From Legionella gresilensis (GTDB lineage Bacteria > Pseudomonadota > Gammaproteobacteria > Legionellales > Legionellaceae), in NCBI RefSeq assembly GCF_900639865.1, contig NZ_CAAAHX010000002.1, forward strand, positions 310,001-374,000: a DNA stretch of 64,000 nt, written 5' to 3'. The notes under the pieces were generated by a model. The model ran no database searches and was not told the origin of the DNA. It saw only the letters and a list, made by a program, of their open reading frames with translations. Numbering within the stretch: position 1 is the stretch's first letter; every line of letters starts with the position of its first letter. This document shows, one piece after another, positions 55,169-64,000 of the stretch. Both the position numbers and the translations under genes were made by a program.

Positions 55169-55945
55169 CTATATTTTCTGTGCAATGGTCATGATACGCT
55201 CTGATTTATTTTCAATAAAAGGTGAGCCATCAACGTCACATTGATTTAAGATGTTAAAGCCACATTGCTGCAATAGGTCTTGTAATTGTTTAGCTGTATA
55301 AATCTGCAATGTTTGGGAGGTTTTAGACATTTTAGGCTGGCTAGAACCATATTGCTCAATTGCGGTAGTAAATGACGCAAGGACGCCATCTTCATCAACA
55401 GTACTATATTGTATTTCGCGTACTTTTTTTTCTTTATCAGCTTTAAGCCAATCAATGGTAAGCTTCATAATATTATTATCAGTTAAAAGGTAGCGTAAAT
55501 TAAAAATATCAAACAGATATAAGCCATTAGGTTTTAGGTTGTTATAAATATTTTGTATAGCAATTTGAAAATCATCTTTTGTTAAATGACCTATAGCGTT
55601 AAAAATAGTAATCACAGCATCAAATTGACCAACCTTTATAGAGCGCATATCTCCTTTAATAAATTGAATATTGACATTTTCCTGTTTAGATTTGTTTTGC
55701 GCTATTTTCAACATATTTGCGTTAATATCCGTACCGACTATTTGAAAGCCTCGTCTTGCTAACCAAAAGACTTGCGAGCCCGTGCCACATGTTAAATCAA
55801 GGACGGTTTTTACCTGATGCTGTTTAAGAATATCTTCAATAGTTTGGTTAATTATCTTAGAGTTTTCTTCATTAAAGGCATCGTAATTGGTAGCTTCGGT
55901 ATTGTAGTGCGAAGGTTTTGCGCTAGTATGTGATTTATATTTCAT
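55169..55945 (-). CDS. Class I SAM-dependent methyltransferase (UbiE/YcgJ-like)
   Basis: The protein has 258 residues. HYNTEATNYDAFNEEN is the N-terminal helix. KTVLDLTCGTGSQVFWLARRG is the SAM loop, with VGTDIN and FIKGDM following. FDAVITIFNAIGHLTKDDF and LKPNGLYLFDIFN complete the core. It resembles glycine/sarcosine-type or UbiE-like methyltransferases, but the substrate cannot be read from the sequence. It is on the opposite strand to the two methyltransferases upstream. Confidence 0.85.
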   Translation of the reverse strand: MKYKSHTSAKPSHYNTEATNYDAFNEENSKIINQTIEDILKQHQVKTVLDLTCGTGSQVFWLARRGFQIVGTDINANMLKIAQNKSKQENVNIQFIKGDMRSIKVGQFDAVITIFNAIGHLTKDDFQIAIQNIYNNLKPNGLYLFDIFNLRYLLTDNNIMKLTIDWLKADKEKKVREIQYSTVDEDGVLASFTTAIEQYGSSQPKMSKTSQTLQIYTAKQLQDLLQQCGFNILNQCDVDGSPFIENKSERIMTIAQKI

Positions 55946-56017
55946 TTAAGTAAAGATCAAAGCTTTTTAAATTTTAATTAAAGATATTGCTACAACTAGA
56001 CATAACTTTCAACAATT

Positions 56018-56850
56018 CTAGCCATTAATAGTGTTTTCTAAAGAAACTTCAGGCTTTGAAGCATCTACTATTATATTTCTTTTAAAAAGTCTATATCGAT
56101 TGCTTGTATCATTTTGAGATAAAGCAATTTTATCTAGAATAATTTTTACTATTTCTGGAGACCCATTTATACGAGCAACTTCATGAGGTAAAATGGATAC
56201 ATATCGTCCGGATTAAGTGCTTTTTCTGTAATAAATGCTTTGGCTCTGGCCCAATATTCTGGTCCTGTATCTTCCACTATCTTAAGTAGTGATTTAACAG
56301 TTGTTTGAAAACCAAATTGACAAGCATTAGTAGCTAGCAAATATTCAACAACCTCAGCTTGTCCCTTTTCTGCTGCAAAAAAGATTGGTGTCACTCCAAC
56401 TTCCGTAAGTTTGTTTACTTTTGCCTTTGCTTCTACTAGTGCTTGCACTATGTCTAAGCGCCCCTCTTTTTTGACCTTTTTTGTAGCTATGGGGCTAAGG
56501 ATAATTCATTTGCTATCATTTCGTCTAATACTATAGATTTTTTGCCCCGGCTTCCTTTTTAATTTCTCTAAATTTAAGCCATGGTTATCAGTATTATTTC
56601 TGAACTTATCTAAGGCTTCTCGGTATAATTCCAATTCATTACCTAGTTTTTTTAGGCTTGCGCGGACTAAGATTTGTTTGGGCAGGACTTTTAAACCATC
56701 AAGATGATTAATAAAAAAATAAACTGCATTACATTGACCAATCGAGAGCAGGCTATTTAGTGTTATTAATCATAAGTTGGTCTTATCATTGATTTTAAAA
56801 ATCTTTATTGGTGTCATTTTTAGATATCTTTTTATACATATTGGGTCAAG
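56018..56850 (-). pseudogene. Decayed ankyrin-repeat gene
   Basis: Fragments of one protein lie in different frames on the minus strand. The upstream part is LITLNSLLSIGQCNAVYFFI and LVRASLKKLGNELELYREAL, to a TGA near 56511. A second frame follows with EGRLDIVQALVEAKAKVNKL and GVTPIFFAAEKGQAEVVEYL (ankyrin helices), running to a stop at 56167. A third frame reads SILPHEVARINGSPEIVKII and then a tail ending at TAG 56018-56020. A stop (TGA) also lies near 56772. Several frameshifts make it non-functional. It is probably a dead effector. Confidence 0.75.
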
Positions 56851-56964
56851 GCTCCCAGGAATGATAGTGAAGATAAGGTTGACTTTCGTGCAAGAAAGGT
56901 TAGCAGATTTTTTATTTTTAGTTTAATTCGCTTTAGGGTATGGAATAATTCCCTTTCCTCTTTA

Positions 56965-59900
56965 TTAATTTTTGCGTTGTTTATGAAACATATAATATAA
57001 ACTTGGTAAAACTAATAAGGTTAGAAAAGTGGAAGAGATAATGCCTCCAATGACAACGGTAGCAAGAGGTTTTTGTACTTCAGCGCCTGTACCTGTGGCT
57101 AGGGCCATTGGCACAAAGCCTAATGATGCTACTAGCGCTGTCATGAGCACGGGCCTAAGTCGTGCCAATGAGCCCTGAAAAACAGCTTCTTTTAAAGTCA
57201 TTTTTTTTTGGTTATAAAGCGTATTAATAAAGGTAATCATAACAAGGCCATTTAATACGGCGATCCCTGATAAAGCAATAAAACCAACGCCGGCTGAAAT
57301 TGATAAGGGAATATCACGAAGCCATAAAGCAAAAACGCCTCCTGTCAAAGCTAGAGGAATCCCTGTAAAAACTAAAAAGGCATTTTTAACATCTCCAAAA
57401 CTCATAAAAAGCAAGAAAAAGATACCGAATAAGGTAATAGGAATAACAAGTTGTAATCGTTGCGATGCAGACTGCAGCTGTTCAAACTGTCCACCCCAGG
57501 TAATCCAATAGCCACTGGGCACCTTCACTGTTTTATCAATACGCTGTTTTGCATCCTGGATAAATGAATTTAAATCACGGTTTCTGACATTCGCAGTGAC
57601 AACCACTAGGCGCTTTCCATTTTCACGGCTAATTTGATTAGGGCCATCGCTGCGAACTAGCGAAGCAACTTCACTTAAGGGAATAAAATGCTGGTGTTCA
57701 TCTTTAGAAAGAGGTAAGGGAACAAAAACTCGGCGTAATACATTAGGATCAGTACGTAAGGATTCTGGTAGCCGGACTACTAAATCAAAGCGTCTATCTC
57801 CTTCAAAAAGTTCGCCCCCTTTCTTACCACCTGTTGCAATGACAATAGCATCTTGAACAGTACTAATTTGTAATCCATATCGTGCCAGCGCATCACGATT
57901 AATTCTAACAGTGAGAAGTGGCAAACCACTGACCTGTTCCACTTTGACATCTGATGCCCCGAGCACCTTTTTTAATTCAAGGCTGATAGCGTCTGCTGTT
58001 GTTAGTAAGGTATCTTTATTATCGCCAAATATTTTTACTGCAACATCACTACGAACACCAGATATTAACTCATTAAAACGCATTTCAATGGGCTGAGTAA
58101 ATTCATAATTATTCCCAGGAATTTCTTTTACTGCTTTTTCAATTTCTTGCACGATTGCTTGTTTTGTTTTTCTAGGGTTAGGCCACTCGGTGCGTGGTTT
58201 TAATATGATAAACGTATCAGCCACATTAGGTGGCATAGGATCGTTAGCAATTTCTGCAGTCCCCAGTTTTGAAAAAATAAGTTTGACCTCAGGAAACTGT
58301 CTAATTCGTTGCTCTACTAAATATTGCATATTTATCGCTTGGGTTAAACTAGTTCCTGGAATTCGCAAGGCATGCATCGTAATATCGCCTTCATCAAGGC
58401 TTGGAATAAATTCGCCACCTAAACGAAAAGCAATAAAAAGACTTACTGCAATTAATAAAACTGCCGCGCTAATAACGAAATATCGAGCATAAAAACACCA
58501 CTTTAAAACCCTGGCATATCCTAGCCCTAAGTAATGTACAAGGATATTTTCTTTTTCTCTAATTGATCCCCTTAATAAGATAGTAATTGCCGCTGGCACG
58601 AAAGTTAATGCAAATAGCATAGATGCTAATAACGCCATAATGACTGTTTTAGCCATAGGTATGAACATTTTCCCTTCAACCCCAGTTAAAGTTAAAATGG
58701 GTAAATACACGATGGTGATAATGAACACCCCAAAAATACTTGGTCTCATTACTTCAGTCGTTGCTGAGGCAACTACACCTAAACGTTCGTTGAGATTTAA
58801 AATTCGGTTCAGTGCATGCTGTTTTTGGCCTAATCGTTTCATACAGTTTTCAACAATAATGACTGCACTATCTACTATTAGACCAAAATCAAGTGCCCCT
58901 AAGCTCATTAAATTAGCACTGATTTGATTGGTTACCATACCACTAATAGTTAGCAACATTGATAGAGGAATGACTAGCGCTGTAATAAGTGCTGCCCGAA
59001 TGTTGCCTAAAAATAAAAATAAAATGATGCAGACTAATAATGCGCCTTCAAGCAAATTATTCTTTACTGTATTGATCGTAGCATTCACTAACCAGGTCCG
59101 ATTGTAAACGGTTACAGCCTCAACGCCTTTTGGTAGGGTTCTGTTGATTTCTTCCATTTTAGCTGCTACTCGCTTTGATACCGTACGGCTATTTTCTCCC
59201 ATCAGCATAAAAACAGTGCCTAAAACCACTTCGCTACCGTTTTCAGTTGCAGCCCCCGTACGTAATTCTTTTCCTAAAGCTACTTCAGCCACATCACGGA
59301 TACGTACTGGTGTCCCTTCATAACTAGCAATAACAATACTTTCAATGTCAGCTATATTTTTAACTTGACCTGGTACTCGAATTAAATTCTGCTCACCATT
59401 GCTTTCAATGTAACCTGCACCGACATTGGCATTGTTGCGCACTAATGCTTCGACTACATTATTTAAACTTAAGCGATGACGTACCAATTTCATTGGATCA
59501 GGCGTTATATGGAATTGCTTTTCGTAACCACCCACGGTATTGACTTCCGCTACGCCTTCGACGTTACGTAATTGCGGTTTAATAATCCAATCTTGGATCG
59601 TGCGCAGCTCAGTAGGATTAGCACGAAGATTGACAGGTACATCGGGTTTATTGACAACAGTGTACATAAAAATTTCACCAAGACCTGTTGAAATAGGACC
59701 TAAAGTTGTTTCTGTTTCTGGTGGCAATTTGTCTTGAACTTCTTGCAAGCGCTCATTAATAAGTTGTCTTGCAAAGTAAATATTAGTTCCATCTTTAAAT
59801 ACAACTGTCACTTGCGATAAGCCATAGCGCGATAAAGAGCGTGTATAGTCCAAATTAGGTAAGCCGCTCATGGCTAACTCAATAGGAAAGGTGATACGTT

Positions 59901-60087
59901 GCTCTACCTCAAAGGGAGAATAACCTGATGCCTGGGTATTAATTTGAACTTGCACATTGGTGATATCAGGTACAGCATCAATGGGTAAACGATGAAAATT
60001 ATACACACCAAAAATTGCAATGATGGTTGTAAATAAAAGGATAAGCCAGCGATATGTTAAAGAAAAATGGATAACTCTTCCGAGCAT
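56965..60087 (-). CDS. helA: Heavy-metal efflux RND transporter (HelA/CzcA type)
   Basis: The protein has 1040 residues and is an inner-membrane proton-driven pump of the CzcA/HME family. TM4 carries the proton-relay motif LDFGLIVDSAVIIVEN. RLPIDAVPDITNVQVQINTQ at the N-terminus and GGEFIPSLDEGDITMHALRIP are HME signatures. Two porter loops and twelve helices are in the expected order. It is the third gene of a helC-helB-helA-like operon, ten bases after the fusion-protein gene. In Legionella this locus is named hel. Specificity (Zn/Co/Cd or Cu/Ag) is not decided. Confidence 0.95.
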   Translation of the reverse strand: MLGRVIHFSLTYRWLILLFTTIIAIFGVYNFHRLPIDAVPDITNVQVQINTQASGYSPFEVEQRITFPIELAMSGLPNLDYTRSLSRYGLSQVTVVFKDGTNIYFARQLINERLQEVQDKLPPETETTLGPISTGLGEIFMYTVVNKPDVPVNLRANPTELRTIQDWIIKPQLRNVEGVAEVNTVGGYEKQFHITPDPMKLVRHRLSLNNVVEALVRNNANVGAGYIESNGEQNLIRVPGQVKNIADIESIVIASYEGTPVRIRDVAEVALGKELRTGAATENGSEVVLGTVFMLMGENSRTVSKRVAAKMEEINRTLPKGVEAVTVYNRTWLVNATINTVKNNLLEGALLVCIILFLFLGNIRAALITALVIPLSMLLTISGMVTNQISANLMSLGALDFGLIVDSAVIIVENCMKRLGQKQHALNRILNLNERLGVVASATTEVMRPSIFGVFIITIVYLPILTLTGVEGKMFIPMAKTVIMALLASMLFALTFVPAAITILLRGSIREKENILVHYLGLGYARVLKWCFYARYFVISAAVLLIAVSLFIAFRLGGEFIPSLDEGDITMHALRIPGTSLTQAINMQYLVEQRIRQFPEVKLIFSKLGTAEIANDPMPPNVADTFIILKPRTEWPNPRKTKQAIVQEIEKAVKEIPGNNYEFTQPIEMRFNELISGVRSDVAVKIFGDNKDTLLTTADAISLELKKVLGASDVKVEQVSGLPLLTVRINRDALARYGLQISTVQDAIVIATGGKKGGELFEGDRRFDLVVRLPESLRTDPNVLRRVFVPLPLSKDEHQHFIPLSEVASLVRSDGPNQISRENGKRLVVVTANVRNRDLNSFIQDAKQRIDKTVKVPSGYWITWGGQFEQLQSASQRLQLVIPITLFGIFFLLFMSFGDVKNAFLVFTGIPLALTGGVFALWLRDIPLSISAGVGFIALSGIAVLNGLVMITFINTLYNQKKMTLKEAVFQGSLARLRPVLMTALVASLGFVPMALATGTGAEVQKPLATVVIGGIISSTFLTLLVLPSLYYMFHKQRKN

Positions 60088-60096
60088 GCTTAATCC

Positions 60097-61350
60097 TTAG
60101 TGGTCATGGCTTGCGCCTTCTTTACCTAGTTCAGCCTTAATAAAAAAACTGTTTTTGCTGACATACTGCTGACCAGCATCAAGACCTGATATCACTTCAG
60201 CCCATTGCTCATCTTTCTCACCTAATATAACAGGGGTTGCCTCAAAATAATTGCCTTGTTTAAGAAAGACCACCTCTTTATTATTTATAAGCTGTAAGGC
60301 AGAGAGTAAAATAGCAATGGGCACTCTTTTTACTTTAATAGTAATTATTCCATTGATATACATCCCAGGTAACCAAAGTCGCTTTTCATTAGCAAGAACA
60401 GCACGCGCTAAAATGGTTTGACTATCTTCAATTCCTAATGGGGAGATATATGAAATAGTACTAGTAGACATAGGTTTACCATCATCGCCAGTGACTGTAA
60501 CTACCATACCTTGTTTCACAAGCGGTGCATCTTTACGGTACAAAGTAAAATCAGCCCACACTGTAGTTAGATTAGCTACTTCATAGATAGGTTTTGTATT
60601 TTGTGCAAGTTCTCCTTTTGTTGCCTGCTTTCGCACAATTGTTCCTGTGATGGGCGAGGTAATGGTATATTTTTCTAGACTTTCACTACTTTCTATAATA
60701 GCTAATACTTCTCCTTGCTTAACTTCATCTCCTAAATTTTTAGTCATGGATTGAATAATTCCTGAATAACGAGCATAAATAGGCGCAAGGGTATTCCGAT
60801 TAGGTGTAATTTTTCCTACCACTTTCAATGACTTTTTAATAATTTGGCTTTGAGCAACAGCTATTTGCATATTAGCGGCTTGCAGCATAGCTGGTACAAT
60901 TTTAACTCGCCCCTCATAACTTGAATAATGCCAATTGAACAGCTTTTTATCCAATGTTAATTTAATATCTACATCAAAAGAATGTGGTTCTTCAATCACT
61001 TGATTGCTTTGGAGAAAATCTTCTATAGGAATAAAGTTAATCATCTCTTTTTTATGAGTAAATCGCATTAATTGCAGGGTAAGATGGGCTTGGTTAGGAT
61101 TAACTATCTTTTCCTTTTCATAAAGGTAGGCTCGAAAATGAGGCGGCATATTTCTTTCAAAAATAAATAATTCCAAAGTTATATTATCGGCTTTAAATAA
61201 ACGGCCTCCATGCGGTCCCTTTTCTATAACAGAAGTAAGATTGTTTTCATTATTAGCATAGGTGCTGATAGGTTTGAAAGAAAGCAAAATGAAACTCAAT
61301 AAAAAAATAAGTAATTGAAAATAAAAAAGGTAAGTTTTTAGAGATTTCAT
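60097..61350 (-). CDS. helB: RND efflux periplasmic adaptor (HelB/CzcB type)
   Basis: The protein has 417 residues with a hydrophobic N-terminal signal/anchor (FYFQLLIFLLSFILLSF). An extra N-terminal domain (about 35-150, KGPHGGRLFKADNITLELFIFE) typical of CzcB-like adaptors is present. The barrel-sandwich (IYARYSGIIQSMTKNLGDEVKQ, SPITGTIVRKQATKGELA) follows, then the beta barrel and membrane-proximal part. It ends with HDH, a possible metal ligand. It overlaps the upstream helC by four bases. Confidence 0.92.
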   Translation of the reverse strand: MKSLKTYLFYFQLLIFLLSFILLSFKPISTYANNENNLTSVIEKGPHGGRLFKADNITLELFIFERNMPPHFRAYLYEKEKIVNPNQAHLTLQLMRFTHKKEMINFIPIEDFLQSNQVIEEPHSFDVDIKLTLDKKLFNWHYSSYEGRVKIVPAMLQAANMQIAVAQSQIIKKSLKVVGKITPNRNTLAPIYARYSGIIQSMTKNLGDEVKQGEVLAIIESSESLEKYTITSPITGTIVRKQATKGELAQNTKPIYEVANLTTVWADFTLYRKDAPLVKQGMVVTVTGDDGKPMSTSTISYISPLGIEDSQTILARAVLANEKRLWLPGMYINGIITIKVKRVPIAILLSALQLINNKEVVFLKQGNYFEATPVILGEKDEQWAEVISGLDAGQQYVSKNSFFIKAELGKEGASHDH

Positions 61351-62600
61351 TTACTTTCCTTAAGGCAATTTAACCCTAGAAGTCCAGTAAGCTTAATTAA
61401 TGCTTTATGATTTTCAGCATGCGCTTGTTGATAATGTCGTTCCTCTTCATATAATGTATTTAGAGCAGTAAATAATTCAATATAGGTGTAACGCCCCACC
61501 TTATAACGCTTTTGCGCTAAATTTATAGTCTTACGGGCCAAGGGTAATAGCGCATCTGTTACAAGCTTTGCTTCATAATGACTTTGTTTGGCTTGTAAAT
61601 ATGCAGCGTAAAGAGCTTGCTGCACATCTTGCTGTTTTCTTTGAAAATCATGCGCTGCTTTCGTATATTCTGCCTCAGCTGTCATAATTTTTCCTTGATT
61701 ACGATTATAGACAGGTACTTCGGCAAAAACAGACATAACCATAGCGTTACTATCATCATCAGAAAAATGCCGGCCGCCTAATTGAATATTCAAATCAGGC
61801 CAAACCGACTTTTTAACAGCAGTAATAGCTAATCGTTTTGCTTGTAATTGCAATCGCTGTTGTTGTAGCTCTGGGTTTTGTGGTAATCGTTTAATTAATT
61901 TGGGCCAGTTTAAAAAAACACCTGGTAGCCCCTTATCAATTAAGAGGTTATCTATTTTTAATTTATTATTACCTAATAAGCGAGCAAGCTTTGCTCGTTG
62001 CAACAAAACATCACGTGCAGCTTTATTTTCCTGAATACGAGCTTCACCTAAGCGTAATTGTGCTAGTCGCAGGTCGAGCTCTGAACTAGCACCCGCTTTA
62101 ACGCGTCGTTCAATAGCTGCAACAATGTTTTGATTGAGTTGAATAAGTTTTTTTGTTACTTGATGCCATTGACCTGCATAGAGTGAATCAACATAAGCAA
62201 CACCAACAGATATATACAATGCTGTTTTTTGCACATTAATTTGGGCAAGAGAAGCAAGATAATCAGCATAGGTAGCTCGCTTTAAATAAGCAAGACGATT
62301 TCCTAATGGAATAGGTTGCGTCACAGAAAAAGTTGTTTCAGCTGCTTCATAACTCGAATATCGACCTGAACCACCGAAATTTTCCCCAGTTAAAGTTAAT
62401 TGGGGATTAGGGTAGAGACCGCTTTGAATAAAATAGCCACGCATAGCTTCGGCTTTATCTATTTCAGCTTGCAATTCAGGATTATTACAGTAGGCAATTT
62501 CTAAGGCCTGTTTGAAAGTCAATAAGTCAGTTGCAGCCAATACATTGTAAGAAGGGAAGTAAATTAAACTAATTATGACAATACTTAAAAAATAATGCAT
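61347..62600 (-). CDS. helC: Outer-membrane efflux channel (HelC/TolC-CzcC type)
   Basis: The protein has 417 residues with a signal peptide (LSIVIISLIYFPSYNVLAA). The two TolC-type outer-membrane-efflux repeats are visible: ALEIAYCNNPELQAEIDKAEAM and QPIPLGNRLAYL, then the second repeat with LAQLRLGEARIQENKAARDV and LAQKRYKVGRYTYIELFTALNTL. It is the first gene of the operon. The ATG follows AAGGAAGGGA. It forms the outer-membrane duct of the metal efflux complex. Confidence 0.93.
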   Translation of the reverse strand: MHYFLSIVIISLIYFPSYNVLAATDLLTFKQALEIAYCNNPELQAEIDKAEAMRGYFIQSGLYPNPQLTLTGENFGGSGRYSSYEAAETTFSVTQPIPLGNRLAYLKRATYADYLASLAQINVQKTALYISVGVAYVDSLYAGQWHQVTKKLIQLNQNIVAAIERRVKAGASSELDLRLAQLRLGEARIQENKAARDVLLQRAKLARLLGNNKLKIDNLLIDKGLPGVFLNWPKLIKRLPQNPELQQQRLQLQAKRLAITAVKKSVWPDLNIQLGGRHFSDDDSNAMVMSVFAEVPVYNRNQGKIMTAEAEYTKAAHDFQRKQQDVQQALYAAYLQAKQSHYEAKLVTDALLPLARKTINLAQKRYKVGRYTYIELFTALNTLYEEERHYQQAHAENHKALIKLTGLLGLNCLKESK

Positions 62601-63057
62601 TCCCTTCCTTTCCTAATCCATGGCTAATTTATTAGTTTTAATTTAACTATCAATCAATAAGTCCTTTCATAACTTGTATTTTTACTTTATTAGCACATTG
62701 TAAACATTGTTGCGGTGCTCCTACGTTTACACTAAAGCAAAATTCATAGGTTATGTAAAAACTCTAATATAAGCAAACCTATAAAGACAATCTTTAAATT
62801 GATTTTATTAATCAATATTGAATTTATAATTAAACATAAATTAAAAATTATAGACCAAGCTGTTTTATAATTAATATTTGATTCCAATTTTTTCTCCTTA
62901 GCGGACATCCTTTAATGAGCTTTTTTGCAGAGATTTAGAAAAGAAAATAATGATCAGCTGAACCAATTTTTTATCAAAATGTTTAACATTCATAATTTGA
63001 CTATTTTCTTTTAGACGAAATATACTAAATAAGTAGTACTTATGGATTTGTATTGTA
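62601..63057. promoter_or_regulatory. Divergent intergenic region of helC and the NRDE gene
   Basis: This 457-base AT-rich spacer has no gene. It contains an inverted pair TGTAAAC (62699-62705) / GTTTACA (62725-62731) separated by 19 bases, which could be an operator for the efflux operon. There is a purine-rich Shine-Dalgarno before helC. No metal-regulator gene lies beside it. Confidence 0.35.
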
Positions 63058-63840
63058 ATGTGTCTTGCCTTAGTAGCTATTAATGAACATCCTAAATATC
63101 CTCTTATCATTCTATCTAATAGAGATGAATTCTACGCTCGCCCCACTTTACCGGCTAATTTTTGGCAGAATAATTTAAATGTTTTTGCTGGAAAAGATTT
63201 AAAGGAAGGTGGCACGTGGTTAGGTGTTACTAGATCGGGCTATTTCGCATTACTTACCAATTATAGAGATCCAAAATTATATAAATCATCATTAGAGTCT
63301 CGAGGTAGGCTAGTCAGTAATTATCTTTTTACCTGTGAAACAACATCTCCGCTTCAATATTTGCAAAGAGTTCAATCTTTTGCAAATAAGTACAACAAAT
63401 TTAATTTAATTATCGGAAGTATTAATCAAATTCTATATTATTCTAATGTTCAAAATTCAATTCAGGAGCTGTCTTCTGGCATTTATAGCCTTAGCAACCA
63501 CTTGCTGAATACGCCTTGGCCTAAAACGGAGAAAGCAAAGGCGTTATTGAAAAAACATATTACTGAATTAGATAAATATACAAATAACGAAGAAAAAATT
63601 GATGTTCTCTATACAATACTATCAGAGGAAAGCTTAGCCCCGGATAATCAGCTTCCTGTAACAGGAATTGCACGTGATTTAGAAAAATCATTAAGTTCTG
63701 TATTCGTACATGTACCACAAGCTGAATATGGTACTGTGAATTCTACAATAATATTGTTTCAACAGGATTCTTCGATATTGTTTTCAGAGAAAATATTTCA
63801 ACAGGGTAATTTTATTTCATCCAAGCTCACTTTATTCTAA
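63058..63840 (+). CDS. NRDE/TANGO2-family protein
   Basis: The protein has 260 residues. It begins MCLALVAINEHPKYPLIILSN, with Cys2 at the family position, and continues RDEFYARPT, the NRDE motif. GGTWLGVTRSGYFALLTNYRDP follows, then SRGRLVSNYL, and a C-terminal AEYGTVNSTIILF. It fits a normal-length bacterial TANGO2 homologue. The family is widespread, with roles in lipid or heme handling still debated. The 3' end overlaps the gene on the minus strand by four bases. Confidence 0.9.
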   Translation: MCLALVAINEHPKYPLIILSNRDEFYARPTLPANFWQNNLNVFAGKDLKEGGTWLGVTRSGYFALLTNYRDPKLYKSSLESRGRLVSNYLFTCETTSPLQYLQRVQSFANKYNKFNLIIGSINQILYYSNVQNSIQELSSGIYSLSNHLLNTPWPKTEKAKALLKKHITELDKYTNNEEKIDVLYTILSEESLAPDNQLPVTGIARDLEKSLSSVFVHVPQAEYGTVNSTIILFQQDSSILFSEKIFQQGNFISSKLTLF

Positions 63841-64000
63841 ATTATTTGGCAGAAGCTAGATGTATCAGCTACTTTTTCCTCCTGTTTAGGTTTTGGCGGA
63901 AGTGCAATTTCTGTTAATGTATATAATATTTCAAATAATTTAGTCTCTTTTCCTGTAAAGCCAACATCATCTGATTCAGCTCTTAATTTCTTACATGAAA
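63837..64000 (-). CDS. 3' end of an unidentified gene, cut by the window edge
   Basis: An open frame of at least 54 codons enters from the right edge and stops at TAG 63837-63839. Visible residues are KKLRAESDDVGFTGKETKLF, then EILYTLTEIALPPKPKQEEK and SSFCQII. The charged tail with QEEK is compatible with an effector C-terminus, but too little is present to say. Its stop overlaps the NRDE gene's end. Confidence 0.5.
   Translation of the reverse strand, partial: SCKKLRAESDDVGFTGKETKLFEILYTLTEIALPPKPKQEEKVADTSSFCQII

Noticed and set aside
1-64000. tRNA or rRNA genes
   Set aside because: No cloverleaf-like T-loop or conserved rRNA stretch was noticed by eye; a covariance-model scan would be decisive but could not be run.

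Overview
The window is an AT-rich chromosomal segment that looks like Legionellaceae (a Legionella or close relative). This is inference from gene content. It has a 4-hydroxyphenylpyruvate dioxygenase of the legiolysin type, a helC-helB-helA-type metal efflux operon, a truncated PAS/LuxR-type regulator, and many eukaryotic-like or unrecognised proteins of the kind Dot/Icm type IV systems export (ankyrin repeats, kinase-like folds, a histone-deacetylase fold, a CX5R phosphatase motif). No rRNA, tRNA, CRISPR array or prophage was seen.

Left part (1-18.2 kb): a decayed IS110-type transposase at the edge; a minus-strand run of M20 hydrolase, astA, astD, astB, a spermidine-synthase-like protein and a photolyase (arginine succinyltransferase catabolism without astC or astE); a 1067-residue candidate effector with kinase-like and CX5R phosphatase-like parts; then the tyrosine/homogentisate cluster (O-methyltransferase, hpd, fahA, maiA; no hmgA) and a leucine-dehydrogenase-type enzyme.

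Middle (18.2-36.1 kb): a secreted protein, a coupled GDPD-ugpB pair, a nucleoside phosphorylase-like protein, an ankyrin protein whose N-terminus resembles a C58 cysteine protease, a Cys-rich lipoprotein, a WGR-like protein ending in a sliding-clamp-binding pentapeptide, a divergent lumazine synthase, small DUF proteins, a ferritin-like protein, a cold-shock protein, two tandem paralogues of unknown function, and a two-gene operon (fatty acyl-AMP ligase plus an ACP/alpha-oxoamine synthase fusion) that probably makes an amino-ketone lipid.

Right part (36.1-64 kb): a purple-acid-phosphatase-like enzyme, an HDAC-like candidate nuclear effector beside a degenerate kinase-like protein, a GMC oxidoreductase with an NTF2-like partner, two kinase/phosphotransferase genes, a Gly/His-rich secreted protein, then a patch rich in decayed genes (cupin, LuxR regulator, acetyltransferase; further on an ankyrin gene) mixed with intact cupins, acetyltransferase and methyltransferases. 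The window closes with the helCBA-type RND efflux operon, an NRDE/TANGO2 protein and the 3' end of an unidentified gene. Short palindromic repeats sit in several intergenic gaps.

Several starts were moved from the longest reading frame to the codon with a convincing ribosome-binding site (hpd, 18246, 21107, 44162, 47161, 50454, 52224).
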